From positions 372,001-436,000 of the forward strand of contig JADNRZ010000002.1 in NCBI GenBank assembly GCA_015501605.1: DNA of 64,000 nucleotides. The letters run 5' to 3'. Positions 11,371-24,194 of the stretch are shown here, in pieces; position 1 is the first letter of the stretch, and every line of letters starts with the position of its first letter. The translations under genes and the position numbers were made by a program. The DNA comes from Panaeolus papilionaceus. Its lineage: Eukaryota > Basidiomycota > Agaricomycetes > Agaricales. The notes under the pieces were generated by a model. It saw only the letters and a list, made by a program, of their open reading frames with translations. It was not told the origin of the DNA and searched no databases.

Positions 11371-12120
11371 TATTGAATTAGGTGATCAGCCAGCGCTTGC
11401 TTCTTGGCCCTTGCTCAATTGACTCTAGGTCTGTTCTTCTCTGTTGTGATACTGGGTTTCTGAGACCTGAGTTGATTGCAACAGCGGGTGCACTTGTGCT
11501 TGGTAAAGAGCAATGCTCTTCGTCGGATTTGAAGTGGATCTATGGTATATCTGCTTCTTTATTTTGCTCTGTATGTTCTTTCTCTACATTTAGGAGACAT
11601 TCGCATCAGACGTCAATTCTGTCCGGATACTGAAAAAAATGAAGAGGTAAGCCTGTCAATTGTGCGTAGGCGAATCAGTTGCTCACGGTTACATCTTATC
11701 ATACGGCCCTTGGTAATCATTCAGAGCTTCTTTACTCGACATCTTGGTGATCCATAGTTTCTCCAGCGAATGTCGACCTAGGCCGGGTATTTGCACTGCT
11801 TTACAGATTTACAGCCCCATAGCAAAAATTGTGCCTCGAGAAGCATACCTAAGACAACTCGTGGATGTGCCCGCCGTATCGTGCAATGTCACGGGGCCTT
11901 CGTTTGATTCCATGGTATAAATGTCCAGGAAGCAAACTTTCACCATATGCTGTCAATTACTTGGCCTTTTGGTGGAGCTAGAGGTACATAAACCTCGTTC
12001 TATCTTTACTAGATGAAAAAAGAACCAACTCACCCGCCTGGTTCCAGCGTGAGCGTCGACTACAGCCGATCAGCTCGACACATCTACTCTCTTTAATCAC
12101 CGCGGCTCCCCAATAGCGAC
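11371..12120. promoter_or_regulatory. Divergent upstream region of UstYa-like and seven-TM genes
   Basis: No supported coding sequence is present. A TATAAA at about 11,916-11,921 (in CATGGTATAAATGTCC) is some 200 bp before the ATG at 12,121 and could serve the membrane-protein gene. Confidence 0.3.
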
Positions 12121-13350
12121 ATGGCAGGCGACTTTGAGACTTTCGAACATGCCTATTACATCGGAAACTACATGAGCGCTATTTTGTATGGTGAGTAGGA
12201 CAAAAATAACTTTCGAAGGTTTATCGCTGATTAACGCGGTCGATCGTGGCTATGTACAGGTATCGACATCCTGTTGTATTTTTGGACGATGCAGGCCCTA
12301 TTCGAGAAGGGCAACTGTAACAGCCCTCGAAGCAGGCGTTTCTTCGGACTCTACAGTACTGCGCTATTCTTACTTCTGACACTCGATATTGCCATCAATG
12401 CATTTTGGGGTGAGACGATGTGGATTATTGGTCGTAATGGACCTGGTGGTGTTCCCGGTTGGTTTGTCCAGAACGTTTCGGTGTGGTATCAGACCTTCGG
12501 TTCGACCACTGTTGTTGCTATGATCTTCATGGGTGATGCGCTTCTTGTGAGTACCTCTTGCGCATGTGGTTCGAGTGAATGCTTAGAACGATCGCAGCTC
12601 TATCGTCTCTACATTATCTACGGTTCGAAATGGTATATCGTCGTAATCCCTATCCTTGCTTATCTGGCAGCATTCGGTTAGTACGGCCTTACACCAATTA
12701 CCGACGTGTGTATTAACTGCCACCTTTTGCAGCTCTTTCTATCATCCAACTGGTTATCGCTGGCAAACCGGGCGGCAACTTCTTCAAAGGAAAGAACATC
12801 GACTTTGGTATCCCCTACTATACTATGACCATTTGCTTCAACATCGTCGTCACTGGCCTCATCTGTGGACGTCTGTGGAAGCTAGGAAAGGCTGTATCTA
12901 GAGCTCTCGGAAAGGATGCTGCTCGCATGTACACCAGTGTCGCTTCGATGCTCATCGAATCCGCTCTTCCCTATACTGCTGTCGGTATCATGTTCTTGGT
13001 TCCCTACGCATTGGGCAGCGGTACAGCCATCGGCTTCGGTCAGGTTTGGGCCAAACTTACTGTGAGAAGTCATCTTTCCAACCCTACATGGAACGAAGAT
13101 CTAATCGAATTCCTAGTGTATCGCTCCTCAGCTCATTGTGCTCCGGGTCGTCACTGGTCAGGCTTGGCAGAGAGACATTGTTACTCAGGCCCAGAGCGGA
13201 GTCATCTTCAAACCCAGGCAAGAGCGCACAGGAGGAATCGAGCTCGAGACACAGATTTACACGCACGGCGACACCACTCTGGGTCATGGTGTTGGTTCAG
13301 ACAATGGGGAAAAATGGGGCAGTACCAAAAGCTTCTCTCGATCCGATTAA
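12121..13350 (+). CDS. Fungal seven-TM membrane protein of unknown function
   Basis: Five exons (12121-12190, 12260-12546, 12598-12676, 12733-13061, 13117-13350) join in frame to 332 aa. Hydrophobic segments recur along the protein: YIGNYMSAILYGIDILLYFW, FFGLYSTALFLLLTLDIAI, FGSTTVVAMIFMGDALLLYR, YIVVIPILAYLAAFALSIIQ, YTMTICFNIVVTGLICGRLW and LIESALPYTAVGIMFLVPYA. These are followed by a hydrophilic C-terminal tail of about 60 residues rich in Gln, Thr and Gly. This pattern (short outer N-terminus, seven TMs, cytosolic tail) is common in basidiomycete-expanded receptor-like families, but no recognised ligand or G-protein motif is visible. It is unlikely to be a transporter because no charged residues recur within the TM helices. 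Confidence 0.75.
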
Positions 13351-13956
13351 AGGTGTCGGCCATCGTATACCCCTTTAATTCTCCTCTATTGCTCTCTGGT
13401 CTCGCTTGAAGTAGGACAGAGAGCATGGCCCTTCTTTTGGTTGCGATAATTATTCATACTTTACTTATTTGTTCTTTGATTTAAAGTGAATGGGGTTTGG
13501 TTTGGAGGCTCTTGTGTTACATATTGCCTTAATTTGCGGCTCGTGTTGGTACTCGTTGTACGTTCATGTAAAAAGCATTCACATAAACATCAGGTTCGAT
13601 TTAATCTTTGTTGGTACAGATCCAATTGCTTCTATTAAACCCATACGTCCTTGCTACCTGAACTGGGGCATAAGAAATGCTGACCTCCCTATGGTCGGGC
13701 CTGATTTGAACTCCCGACGCCGAAGTGGTTGAGGCAAGAAAGTGGATAAAATTCCAAAGCACCAACTTGGCTTGTTCAAGCAGTCATAAATATTTGAAGA
13801 CACGGGTTTTTTTATTGGATTTATTGAAACTGCCCATGTCCCTTCTAGCTCTTCATAACTATGGTTTGAAATTGAAACCACCCAGATTCAAGTTGTTATT
13901 TATTTTACATATAGTTACATATGATTCTCTTTCTTCTGTCCGTCATTACGACGCCC
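13351..13956. other. Intergenic region with tRNA-like relic
   Basis: 3' flanks of two convergent genes. Around 13,680-13,800 a stretch carries an A-box-like GCCGAAGTGGTTGAGGC on the plus strand and a B-box-like GAGTTCAAATC on the minus strand, but no full cloverleaf folds by eye. Confidence 0.25.
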
Positions 13957-16900
13957 TTATCTAGTCTTCGAAAATCCACCCGTCGAAATACTCTCCGGAA
14001 CACCTCCAAGACAATCATCAGCCTTACTCTTATCGCTCGTAAGCGTAATAACCACTTCCCCTCCCAGCCTGAACGCATCATAAAAGTCGAAATGGCACCG
14101 CGAAGCAGATGGAACGCCGTTTATGGTGACACTTTCTACGTAGGCAGCCACACCTGAGGGGATTTTCTTTTGGACGGACTTGGGATCATAGTTGACAACA
14201 GTGACTGTAGTGCTGGTATTGAGGAAGGAGTTGTGAATTGTGTACTTGGGGGTGAAGGGTGAGAGAATGAGAAGTTGTGATGTTGAAGGGACTGGGGTTG
14301 AAATACAACGTTAGCCAATGAGATATGGAATAGAGTTAAAGATGGCCATTACCAGGGTATAAGCCTAAGAGATGGAAAGATAAAAGCGTGGCCATGGCTG
14401 CTTGATCGTCATTTCCAGGAAGTCCACCAGCGGCTGATATTTCAAGTCAGAGTCCGGACCATTTTCTAAAAGTTAATGAAGGACATACTGATATCAAAGT
14501 TCTCAAAAACGACCTCCCTCACTCGATCAACTGATTTTGCAGGGTGGTTGGCGTAATGATATCCAATGGGAGTTTGGAAAGAAGGTTCGTTCCCAGCGAG
14601 ATAATATCCTTTCTGTTCGATTGACGATTATGGCAGGTTAGAAAGAAGTTTTGAGGTGAGAATCGGATCTGACTCACATCGAAGAAGTGATCCAGGCGCT
14701 TGACGAATGTATCCTGAGAAGACATCTTAGAACAGCGAGATACAAAAAGGGTAAAGTATCACGTACATTTCCTCCCATCAACTGAATAAGGTGGGCAGTA
14801 TCATGGGGGGCATACCTGGCGCTTTGTCAATATTCAATCTCGACATGCGAAAAAAAAATTCCGTACCAGCTGTACTCCCAAGACGATGACTCATAAAAAC
14901 CATTGACATTACTGCCTTGAAGCGAACATGGTCTCGTTCCGTTCTTATCATTGGGAGAGCAGTTGATAGGGTCGGTGTGCGCAAATGTTCCATTGGGATA
15001 GCGTTTTTGGGCGAATCCTACACGTTGACACATTAGAACAGGTCAAGAGCCATATTGAAGAGATTTGAAGTCCAACGAACCTTTGAATCCATCGCTAACT
15101 ACTGTTGGGTCCCATACATTCCGGTAGAACTGGAGAAAGTATCAGTGAATTTGCTTTTCAGATGCAAGCCAAGATGTGATGCGCACCAGAGAGCGGTTGG
15201 TGTATTTCTCCACGTCGTCAGCTTTACCCAGGAGTTGCGCGACTTGTCGAATTCCGAAATCTTCGAATGCATACTGAACAAACGAAAAGTTGGTTAGATC
15301 ATTCCCGGTAAATTGCACAGTAAAAGATAAAAGCTTACCTCCAAAGTCCTGCTCCCTTCACGAGTCTGCCTTCCCGTGCTAGACACATCCAGAACGGCAA
15401 AAGGTACATAGCCATATTGTCTGAAAGATTCTATAAATCATTGGTATCCTTAACATTTCATAGCAGCAACTCACTTGTATACATTTACCTGTCGGCCATG
15501 AATATTCCACTCAGGAGGGTTAACCTCTCCATCCGCGACAAGTGCGGCATAGAGTTCGTTCAAGTCGATACCAAGCTTAGCAGCTTCGTTGTGGTAGTAA
15601 ATAGCAAAGTGCGACACGATATTGTCTGCGCTTGAGCCTAAGTGGTCTTCGTTAGACGATACCTTTTGTCAAATTTGAGAATGGGGCCTTACCTCCTTGA
15701 GTCCACCCTGGGAGGTTGTTCGCACGACACTCAGGCATCCAGCCTGTTTTACGCCAACCATCAATGTAGTTGTCCACAATTTGGGCAAACTCTACAGGCG
15801 AGTGCAATGACATGAGTGGGTAGAAGGTGCGGAACTAGGGTATACATGGATCAACAAATTTGTGAGATTAGAGAATCGGTGGTGCTTACGGTATCCCAGC
15901 TGCAAAGTCAAGCATGATCAGCGACCTGAAATCGAGTAGAAAGTTGGAAATCACGGACCTGCAGTAGAGAGAATCGAAGTAGAATGATTTGGTATTTTGA
16001 AAATCACCCTGCGTCTCTCCAGTCGCATTATTCTGCATCAAGATCGTGGTGAGTATGCACTAAAACGCTGAAGAATAAATAAAATCCACACACCGGTGTC
16101 AACGCAGCCCGATACAAAGACGAATACAACATTTCAGTCACATTCGCAGGGGTGTTGGGTACATCGATCTCAATCTTCGACAACTTCTCTTGCCACAGTG
16201 CCCTGGCTCTCTCATGAATATCATCAAAAGTCGCAGTACCGATTTCTTCTTCTGCATTACTGCAAGCCTGATCTGTGGACACAAATGATACACCAACGCG
16301 GATGTTGACAGTTGATGGGTTTCCCGAGTACGAGAACAGAGCACCGGACTGGTATACCCCGCCGATCAAATTGAGTGTGAGGTTGAGGTGCGTTTGACCC
16401 AGGCCTTTGGCGTCGAGCCCGTAGCTGGTGATAAAGATTTAGTATGAAACTCTTATCGCAAAGAGAGAAAAAATTATAAATACATATCTCCCGTCCAAAC
16501 ACCATACTCGTCGAGTTTCTGCTTTCCACCATCTAACAAGTCATAACACGCAAATGCCTGGTAATTGAAACGACCGGGACCGAAGCTTGCAGTAAAAAAT
16601 GAATTAATATCCGAGTCAACGAAAGTTTTACAAATGAATAATACCAATAAGAGTGTATACGTACCTGGATCCCCATTTTCCACCAATCGTGATTCTGCCT
16701 TTGGCAGCATCGATATTAAGTTCGCCACCGGCAAACGATACTGGTAGATCGTTTGCGAGATCAAGAACAAAATACGGTTTGGAACCGGAGGGGAAAGTGA
16801 ATCTTTCCAGCCCGGCACGTCGTGTAGCGGTTGCTTCCATCTTGATGTCATTGTTCAATGTGAGGGCAAAATAGCCTGGACTAGCGTCTGTTTGTGTGCA

Positions 16901-17674
16901 ATGTGTCAATATCAGATGCGATAATAGCAAAAAGGAAATGTGATGCTACTGACCATCTGTATTATTCTTTCGTAAACGCTGGCGCGCTGCTAGCGTCGTC
17001 GTGCAGGTGTCAAATCCATGTGGGCAGAGTAGAGGCATAATCTCAAAGTTTCCATAGGTACCTGATAGTAGATGTAAGGTGATGTTGGTGCTATCCTAGA
17101 GAGATGAAGGCGATGTACCTAGAGATGAACCGGTCCCGCTGTCATGCAAAGGACTGAGACCACGAATAAATTCCGAATTATCGGCAATATAGCCTGTGAT
17201 TTGCGTTTTAGCCTTTGTTCATTATAATTAGTAAAGGTTATATGTTAGGTCCTACCTGCTGGTGCATATCCGGTCATGTCAGTCGAGAATTTGACCTAAC
17301 CCGAGTTAGTTAACGCAGAAAAAAACAGAAACTATCAAACGAGGCTCACCATTCCAAACGGAATAGAGGCTCCAGGACTAAAGGTCGGCGAAATTAAACA
17401 GTGATAAATGAAGATAAAAAAGAGGAATACCAAACGTCTCCGTCATTATCTATGTTGAATTGTCAGAGGAAGCTTTCAAGTTGTGAAGATTAGAATACAA
17501 ACCAGTGCCAATAAAAGGGTTGACAAAAGCTGTATAATCAGGCTGGGCGTTATGAGAGGTTGCAGCTATAGCTGCAGATATCCTTTTTTGAACCTGGGGC
17601 GAGGGTTGGGCATTCACAACAACGTGTGCTAGGAATGGCCAGATCAAACTGGCGAGGAAGGGCTTCAGCTGCAT
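13957..17674 (-). CDS. Secreted GH92 alpha-1,2-mannosidase
   Basis: A large minus-strand gene with roughly 15 short introns. It begins with a signal peptide (MQLKPFLASLIWPFLAHVVV, then NAQ) and a possible Kex2 site (QVQKR). Family landmarks appear in order: DYTAFVNPFIGT; PGASIPFGMVKFS; GLSPLHDSGTGSSLGTYGNF; a beta-sandwich with GRITIGGKWGSRY; a segment with YSSLYRAALTP; WDTFRTFYPLMSL; YVPFAVLDVSSTGRQTREGS; GFYESSSWEYSWYAPHD; AGGLPGNDDQAAMATLLSFH; and a C-terminal sandwich ending GGFSKTR. This set is diagnostic of GH92, whose members remove alpha-linked mannose from N-glycans and mannans by a calcium-dependent inverting mechanism. Its secretion suggests a role in nutrition or glycan recycling. 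A TATA box lies at 17,751-17,756. All junctions examined keep the frame and no disabling change was seen. Confidence 0.92.
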
Positions 17675-17750
17675 GGCTGAGGCTCGTGTCGAGATAGTTC
17701 TGAGTGAGCTGTAGTCTAGAAGAGGTGGCGCTTTATTGAACGTTCTAGCC

Positions 17751-17756
17751 TTTATA
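17751..17756 (-). promoter_or_regulatory. TATA box of the GH92 mannosidase gene
   Basis: On the minus strand TATCTATAAA lies about 77 bp before the ATG at 17,674, the usual spacing for a fungal TATA promoter. Confidence 0.45.
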
Positions 17757-19327
17757 GATACCTAGCGCGAAAAGAAGACCTGTATGACGAAGCTCAGAAG
17801 TCCACGAAGCTCTGAGCATATGGTGCAGCACACAAGGTCTATAGGTCATGAAGGCGATAAGGTCATAGAATATTAGGGATGATGCAAAGGTCAAATTTGC
17901 ACCACCAAAGTCCAGAAATAGAACAAGCACAAGGGTTCAGAAGACGCTTGCTAGCACATAGGCCTTCTCTATAAGTCATTGGACCAGAACAGAGTTTTGA
18001 AAAGGATTCCTTCATGATGGCCCTACCCTCGCAGAAACATGCAACATGTCGAATTTTTTTCCAAAGACCGAAGAACAGAGAGCTGTAAGATACAGATATG
18101 CCTTGCGGCATGAAAGTGAATTTAGCGCTTAAACAGGCCTTGCCAAAGGTAGTTGGCCTTTGATGCAGTTTTAGCTTGAAATAGAGCATGAACCAAGTTC
18201 ATGACGTTAAACATTGGAGAGAGACGTATCATGTGTCGTCCTTACGCTACCAACAGAAGCCATGGAAGCATAAAACGGCCCGAATTCCAGTCACTCTACC
18301 ATATTCTGTCGGTTAAGATGGGTCAGATAATTATTTTCTGGACGGCACGGCGTTCGAGTGAATCCAATTGGAGATAAGGAATGGAGAAAGGCTTCATACA
18401 CACGCACCTTAAGCTTGAGAAAATATCGTGAGCAGGATCTTGTACGATAATTTAAATAATTTATTCAAGGGAACAGAGTCAATATCATGGTTATGGGGAG
18501 CGAAGATACAGACCCGGAATGGCGCACGGTCAACCTGAAGCGGGCGTGGGATATCATTACATAATCCCGACAATCTGTCCTTGAAAGGCTATTTCCCTCG
18601 AATGTCCAAGTGTCCACCAACATTCCCTCTGTCGTTGTGGCAAAGATCCTCTCGTTTAACGAAGTTTTTTCTATTTGTCTACTCATTATTTCAGGAAAGC
18701 TGAGTCTCATGCTTGATATTTCTGGCTTTATGGTCTTTGTTTCGCCGAGATCGATGGTTTCCTGCTGCCTTTTGACCGAGGAAAAACGAACAACATCCGC
18801 CTTTGTTAGATGCGGTTGTTAAATGTTCTCAAAGCTCGGTATCTGGCCATGGGCATTTACTAGGCGTACTACTCGGTATCGGTAAAGTTTTATCAAGGAA
18901 ATAATCCCATAGCGTCGAATCGGGTGTATAACATGACATACCTCCGCTTCACCATCGGACATGAGGGATTACCGCGAATATTTTTATGATTGGTGTTTTC
19001 GACTCATTTTCCGTTTCTTATGATGCAGATTATTGTGCAAGCATTATTGCATTGTTAATAATAAAGGAGCTTTTGACCTTTTGTTCCTAATTCAGTCCTG
19101 ACAACACTGTCAAAGCAGTCTTTCGCTTGCCCACCCAGTGTTCCCATCATCTGGACCTTGGCCAGTCCATTCTACTTATTGAATTGATTAATCTACACTT
19201 TTTCATTCTTATTATCATTTCTCCCTCCCATCTTATAACTGTGCTCGTAACAGTTTTACGTCTTTTTGCCTCCTCTCTCTCGTCTCTACCTTGTTCTACT
19301 TCAGGTGCTGTTACTTTCTGGCCAGAT
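17757..19327. other. Intergenic region between divergent genes
   Basis: About 1.6 kb holding the promoters of the GH92 gene and the 19,328 gene. Short open frames on both strands at 17,863-18,822 have no family resemblance and no matching splice context. The last 120 bp are CT-rich, like a 5' leader. Confidence 0.35.
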
Positions 19328-22300
19328 ATGGAATCGGAGCCAACAACATCGGAGGCTCACCTCACCCGTGCAAATCAACTTAGTACTCGTCGCTCCCGTG
19401 GCTACTTGACCACCCTGCGGTCATCTACATCACTCCAGGGATTAGTTTCACGACCGCGGAAGAAGCGTCCCACCGACATATCCCTACCACCTTCGAACTC
19501 CGATGACGATCACTTAGAAGGTCAAGAAAACCGACACGATGTTGGCTATACAAAGGAACCCACCCTTTTTTCCAACCTTACCAACCTCAGCAACAACAAT
19601 TCTCGAGGCAAACGCAAACAGTTGCCGAAAGAGTTTCATAATACCAGCAGGGCCGGTCATCAACAGTCACTATTACCCATCTCCACTACCAGAAGCCAAT
19701 CTCATCATTGCCTAAACCCCAAACCTTCTTCGTCCAGGAGCATTGAGAGCACAGCCGCGACTAACGTCACCGGGGACAATACCAGCGACATCCGTTCCGG
19801 CGGTTCTTCTACCGCAAGTGAAACTTGTATTCAACCCAAACCGATCTCCGCAAACAAGTCCCCAACTATCTCGAGTCATCGCAGTCATAAGCCCAGTCAG
19901 AAGATACATATATCACACGCACGTAAAGTTATCAAGACAAATCCGCGTTTCGCCGTCTCGCCACATTCTCCTCGACATTCATACCCCTCATCGCTCAATG
20001 TAGGACACGGCCGAGCCGCACCCAACATCTTATCAACGACACATACGCACGTTAACATCCTCAGCAAGCCTACTACTTCTTGGATTCCACGTCTTGCCTC
20101 ACGAACCAACAAGATATCTAACTCAACACGACAGCGCTGCAAAGTCCAACGGACTTCTTCAACAAATTGCGACACCACCTCTGTTCGCAGCACTACCCCT
20201 GCGCAGAATATATTGCCCGGCTTCCTTTCAAATTCTAATTCTCATAATTCCAGACCGACATCACCGACAGATAGGAAATATAATTGTGCCTTGAATGAAC
20301 TCAACTTTGGGGACGGTATGCCATCTGTCCTCCATGACACTTCCATTGGCTATATGGATGTGAACGACGTTGGTTGTTCCACGAAACAGGAGAAACCGGA
20401 AGTAGCAGGGAAATACGGCAGTTTGAAGAATCGGGTTGCGAATGGTTCAGCAAAAGGACACGCAAAGGAAAACGCGGTCGTTGACAGCACTCTGGGCATC
20501 AGAGATGTGATTGATATTTCCTACGCGTGCGCAGCGAGTGAGAACTTGGTTGTGCGTAACGACATCTCTGAACCTCTTTCAGTGCCACTTCCACTTCCAG
20601 CTCCATCCTCCGATTCTTCTTCGCATCACAAACCATACTTCCCTCCTCCTAAGGTTAACACCAACCCATTCTTGTCCAGCTTCAATGCGGGTACCGCCGT
20701 GGACGGAGCAAATGTCGACCCGGACGAAGACGACGACATGGCGGATATTCCGTTTTCCATCAGCCCTAGCAAACACACTGTCAAAATCACCTTCGAAGAC
20801 ATGAGTATCAAAAAGGCGAAACATAAGGCCGGCGGCTTGTCTCCTGCTGTCAATGGCCCTGAAAGGGTAAGCTCCAACGGGGCATCAACAAGACACGTCT
20901 CATTCGCAGCTTACCGTACAGAAAAAGTGGCACGAGAGCGCAGTTTGTTTGAGAGTACGGAATCCACTGTGCTTCATCCTCCGGCAACTGCTCAATCGGA
21001 TAAGGCCGGTAATGCCAGCCCACCGCAGCCTCTCACTCATTCAACGTCATCCAAACCATCCGGCTTGCCTCCCCCTTTGCCTTCGCCCCTTAGGTCATTT
21101 CCCCAGGATATCAACACCTCTCCCGCTCAGAGATTGGTGGAGTCTGTTCGCAGAGAAATGGCGGGTCAGACTGGATCGTTTAGTCCAACGTTCAACCAGC
21201 AAGCCCCTGCACAACCTTCACGCTTTCAGCCCGCAGGGACAAGAACAACATTAAGGAAGGACGCGTGGGGTTGTGTGCATCTAGGGCCTGCGGAATGTGA
21301 ATTGTCTATTCGGTTTCCCCAGACGCCGCATTACGAGGCATGGGATCTCGAAGACGATGATGGGTGCGTTTTCCTCCTAATCACCGTGTTTCCAACACTT
21401 CTCTAACTTTTTGTTTCTAATAATATAGCTTGTTCGTCACCGTTCCTGCCTTGCTTTGCTTGATGGCCAAACCCCACCTTTCCTGGGGAAGTTCTCCACT
21501 GGCTATTCCCGACATCAGTCTACTTGATATCAGATGTGATGCCGTTGCACCTGCGGCTCCATCGGCTTCATCCTCCCGTGCCCATAAACGTCCTCGTCGG
21601 TTTGGTCCTTTGCATGATCCCCAGCTTGACAATTTCAGCATCACATATTCTGGGATTCATACCGGGACTGAGATGCCAGATCGCTTGGGGCATCCAGGTG
21701 GCAATAGTCCTTATAGGCCTGTGGTACGACTCCCCAGTCCTTCAGGTGTCAACGCAGGTCGTGCTTTCACTTTTAAACGCGATTTGCCGCCTATGGGATA
21801 CAGCCCGCCTCGAGGAGAAATCCCTGGGGAGAGTATCATGATCGAGAAATGGATGAGAGCGTATGCACAGCCTGGAGTCGAAGGGATTAAAGAACATAGA
21901 CGACGAAATAACGCGGACAATAGACGTCCATCCACAACACCTCCAATTATAGATATCAAGAATCCAGCTACGACCAGCATGACCAACATTAATTCCAGCA
22001 CTTCTAATCCCTTCCTCCCGCCTCTTCATTCACCAAACGGTCTCAATCCTCGTGCTCTTGCTTTACTATCGCAAAGCCTAAGCAACGCCAACGCCCAGGC
22101 AAGGAATCCCGATCCTCGACCAATCTTAACCCCAAGTCACGCTTTGAACGGGTGGTACCTCAAAGTATGGATCCCCATCCCCACACGGTTATTCCGGAAA
22201 TCAGAAACAAAGAAGTTCAGAGTTTCAGCGAGAGTGTGGATAGCTGGGGATAATCAGGATGAGGGGGACGAAGATTCGGAGGACAGTGATGGTGGATATG

Positions 22301-22560
22301 GGCCGCTTTCTGCGTCGTCGATGGCTTCGGTGTCGGATAGGGCGCCGTTCTCGCCGTTTGACGAGAGAAGCGGGCAGAGTGTGCAACCTGATCCACATTC
22401 TCCTTTATCCTCGAGGTTCTCGTATGGACATGGGTATGACGTCGCTCCTTCGTCTGGGATGGGTGGGAAGAGGTCGAGGAGACCATCCGATGCTCTACCT
22501 CTCGTTGCGGATGCCGATATGAGCATCTCGGTGCTGAGAGCTTGGAGAGAGATGCAATGA
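19328..22560 (+). CDS. Large, mostly disordered hypothetical protein
   Basis: Two exons (19328-21363, 21429-22560) give 1,055 aa. The start is the ATG in CCAGATATGG; the open frame extends upstream without another ATG. The protein is dominated by Ser, Thr, Pro, Asn and His, with basic patches (RPRKKRPTD, HSHRKPSQK-like) and acidic patches (DPDEDDDMAD; DEGDEDSEDSD). Two short stretches look more ordered: VRREMAGQTGSFSPTF through DAWGCVHLGPAECELSIRFPQTPHYEAWDLEDDDGLFVTVPALL (about 670-700), and GWYLKVWIPIPTRLFRKSETKKFRVSARVWI (about 935). No known domain is recognised. The composition suggests a regulatory or scaffold protein with many phosphorylation sites, but that is inference. Confidence 0.8.
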
Positions 22561-23199
22561 AATGAATAAAGTATTTATTGGGTAATAATTTATCGATAAT
22601 TGACAATCTTACGTCCTCACACTCGTTTAGTAGTAATAGCTGTTCCCCCCCATCTGTCTCATTTCATTTCCATCTCTCTCGTGCTATCCCTTTTTCTTTT
22701 TCTTGCTTGTTCAACTCTGCATTCAACTTCATTTTCATCTCATCACCATTCAACAGCATCCTGCATTTGTTTTTGTACATTTCCACTGTAGTCCTAGTGA
22801 TCGCGATTGACGTAACCGACATTTGTTATTTTATAGAAGCTTGATATTAGTCTCTAGTACATACACACACATTTGAATACATAGCGACGAAATTCACCTT
22901 TTTTGCAACGCAAGATGTTGTGTGCTCTTTAAGCTCAAACACTCGCACAAAAAGAGAAATAAAATATGATACATTGGCAGTCAAAAGAATATATAGTACA
23001 CGATGCGAGCAGGCTCTTGAAGAAAAGGGAGGATTTGGCGTAGTCATGATAATGGATGCTAAGTGTATACAGATGCAAAAAAAGAGAAACTGAGGAGAAA
23101 GTAAAATGATAGACAAGAGATCCATCCATCCTCCGTAGTTGGATTGGCTAGTAACTTCGTGATAATTTTCCTAGAAAAGATGTCCAATCGTTGTAAAAA
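22561..23199. other. Convergent 3' ends
   Basis: AT- and CT-rich DNA between two converging genes, with AATAAA at 22,564-22,569 for the plus-strand gene. No coding signal is supported. Confidence 0.45.
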
Positions 23200-24194
23200 C
23201 TAAGCAGATTCAGTCACAACCTGGGCGCTCAACGCATCAAACCTGCGAGCTTCAGTCTCGGCTTTCTCCAGAGACTTTTTGACGATCTCTTCCCGCATGT
23301 TGGCTCTCTTCTCCATTCCAAGGACAAGCATTTTGATCTCTTCAAGCTCAGCACGCGTCAAGGATGATCCATTGGATTGTTTTTCAGAGAAGAATGAGGC
23401 GTTGTGAGACGAATCAAAGCTAGAGTTTCGAGCACGGCTGTGTCCAAAGATGATGGTCGAGTCTGGATCATTCCTAAGAGAAGGGGAAGGGGAGTGCTGA
23501 CGCATGGAATGGCCATGGGAGATAGGGGAGCTGATGGTGTTGGAGCGTTGATGCCCTAAAATACCTGAGCGGGGGCCATTGCCAAGGGAGGCGGGCATTT
23601 CGAGAAGACTCTGAAAATCACAAAACACAAATGAATTGAGACCTTGTTGTGGATTTGTGCATGATAGTTGGTTGCTCACCTGCCACGACTCTCCAACGTG
23701 TTCTCGTAATTTACTATCATACCATTTTTCCCTGCTCTTTGCCCTGCCAATAGAATAAAATGTATAGAAACGTAGATGAGTGGCTGGCTCAGAACAACGG
23801 TAGCTTCCAATGTCAAATATTGACTACAACCGTACCTCTCCAGTTCAGCCATGCATTTTTCATTCTCTCGTTGGGTTCCTTGAAGAATAATCTCGTTGCT
23901 TTTATGTTCTCTCTGCAACGCCTGGATGACATCTAAGGGAGGGCGTTGTGCTAATTGGTCTTGTAATGAGACGATCTGTTCCCGAAGCTAGCAATATAAT
24001 CATCCCATAAGAGCACAATAGTCGAAGCGATAATGTGGATTTACTTTGTCCATTTCGCGATCCTGCTCCAAAAGTCTTTTTCGGAGTTGCATTTCAACAG
24101 GTTCTGTTTCTTCATGTAGAGCACCGAGCTCATCGGTGGCCATGACCATGGAAGGTCGTGAAATATGCCTCAAGCTGTGCGCATTTCTCTTCAT
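23200..24194 (-). CDS. Coiled-coil hypothetical protein
   Basis: Four exons (24045-24194, 23836-23987, 23680-23743, 23200-23610) join in phase to 258 aa. Residues about 32-110 form a long heptad-type coiled coil (LRKRLLEQDREMDKLREQIV, then LQREHKSNEIILQGTQRENE). A Ser/His-rich linker follows (about 125-200). A second coiled coil (LTRAELEEIKMLVLGMEKRA to KKSLEKAETEARRFDALSAQ) ends the protein. No enzyme motif, signal peptide or TM is present. It probably acts as a structural or adaptor protein in the cytoplasm or on the cytoskeleton; the function is unknown. Confidence 0.8.

Noticed and set aside
13680..13800. A functional tRNA gene
   Set aside because: On either strand the acceptor and T stems do not pair, so no cloverleaf is supported; kept only as a possible relic.
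19127..19327. N-terminal extension of the 1,055-aa protein upstream of 19,328
   Set aside because: The open frame has no ATG before 19,328; the hydrophobic stretch is the translated CT-rich leader.
22578..23125. Small membrane proteins between the convergent genes
   Set aside because: AT/CT-rich 3' UTR sequence translates as hydrophobic peptides in several frames; no start context or homologous pattern.
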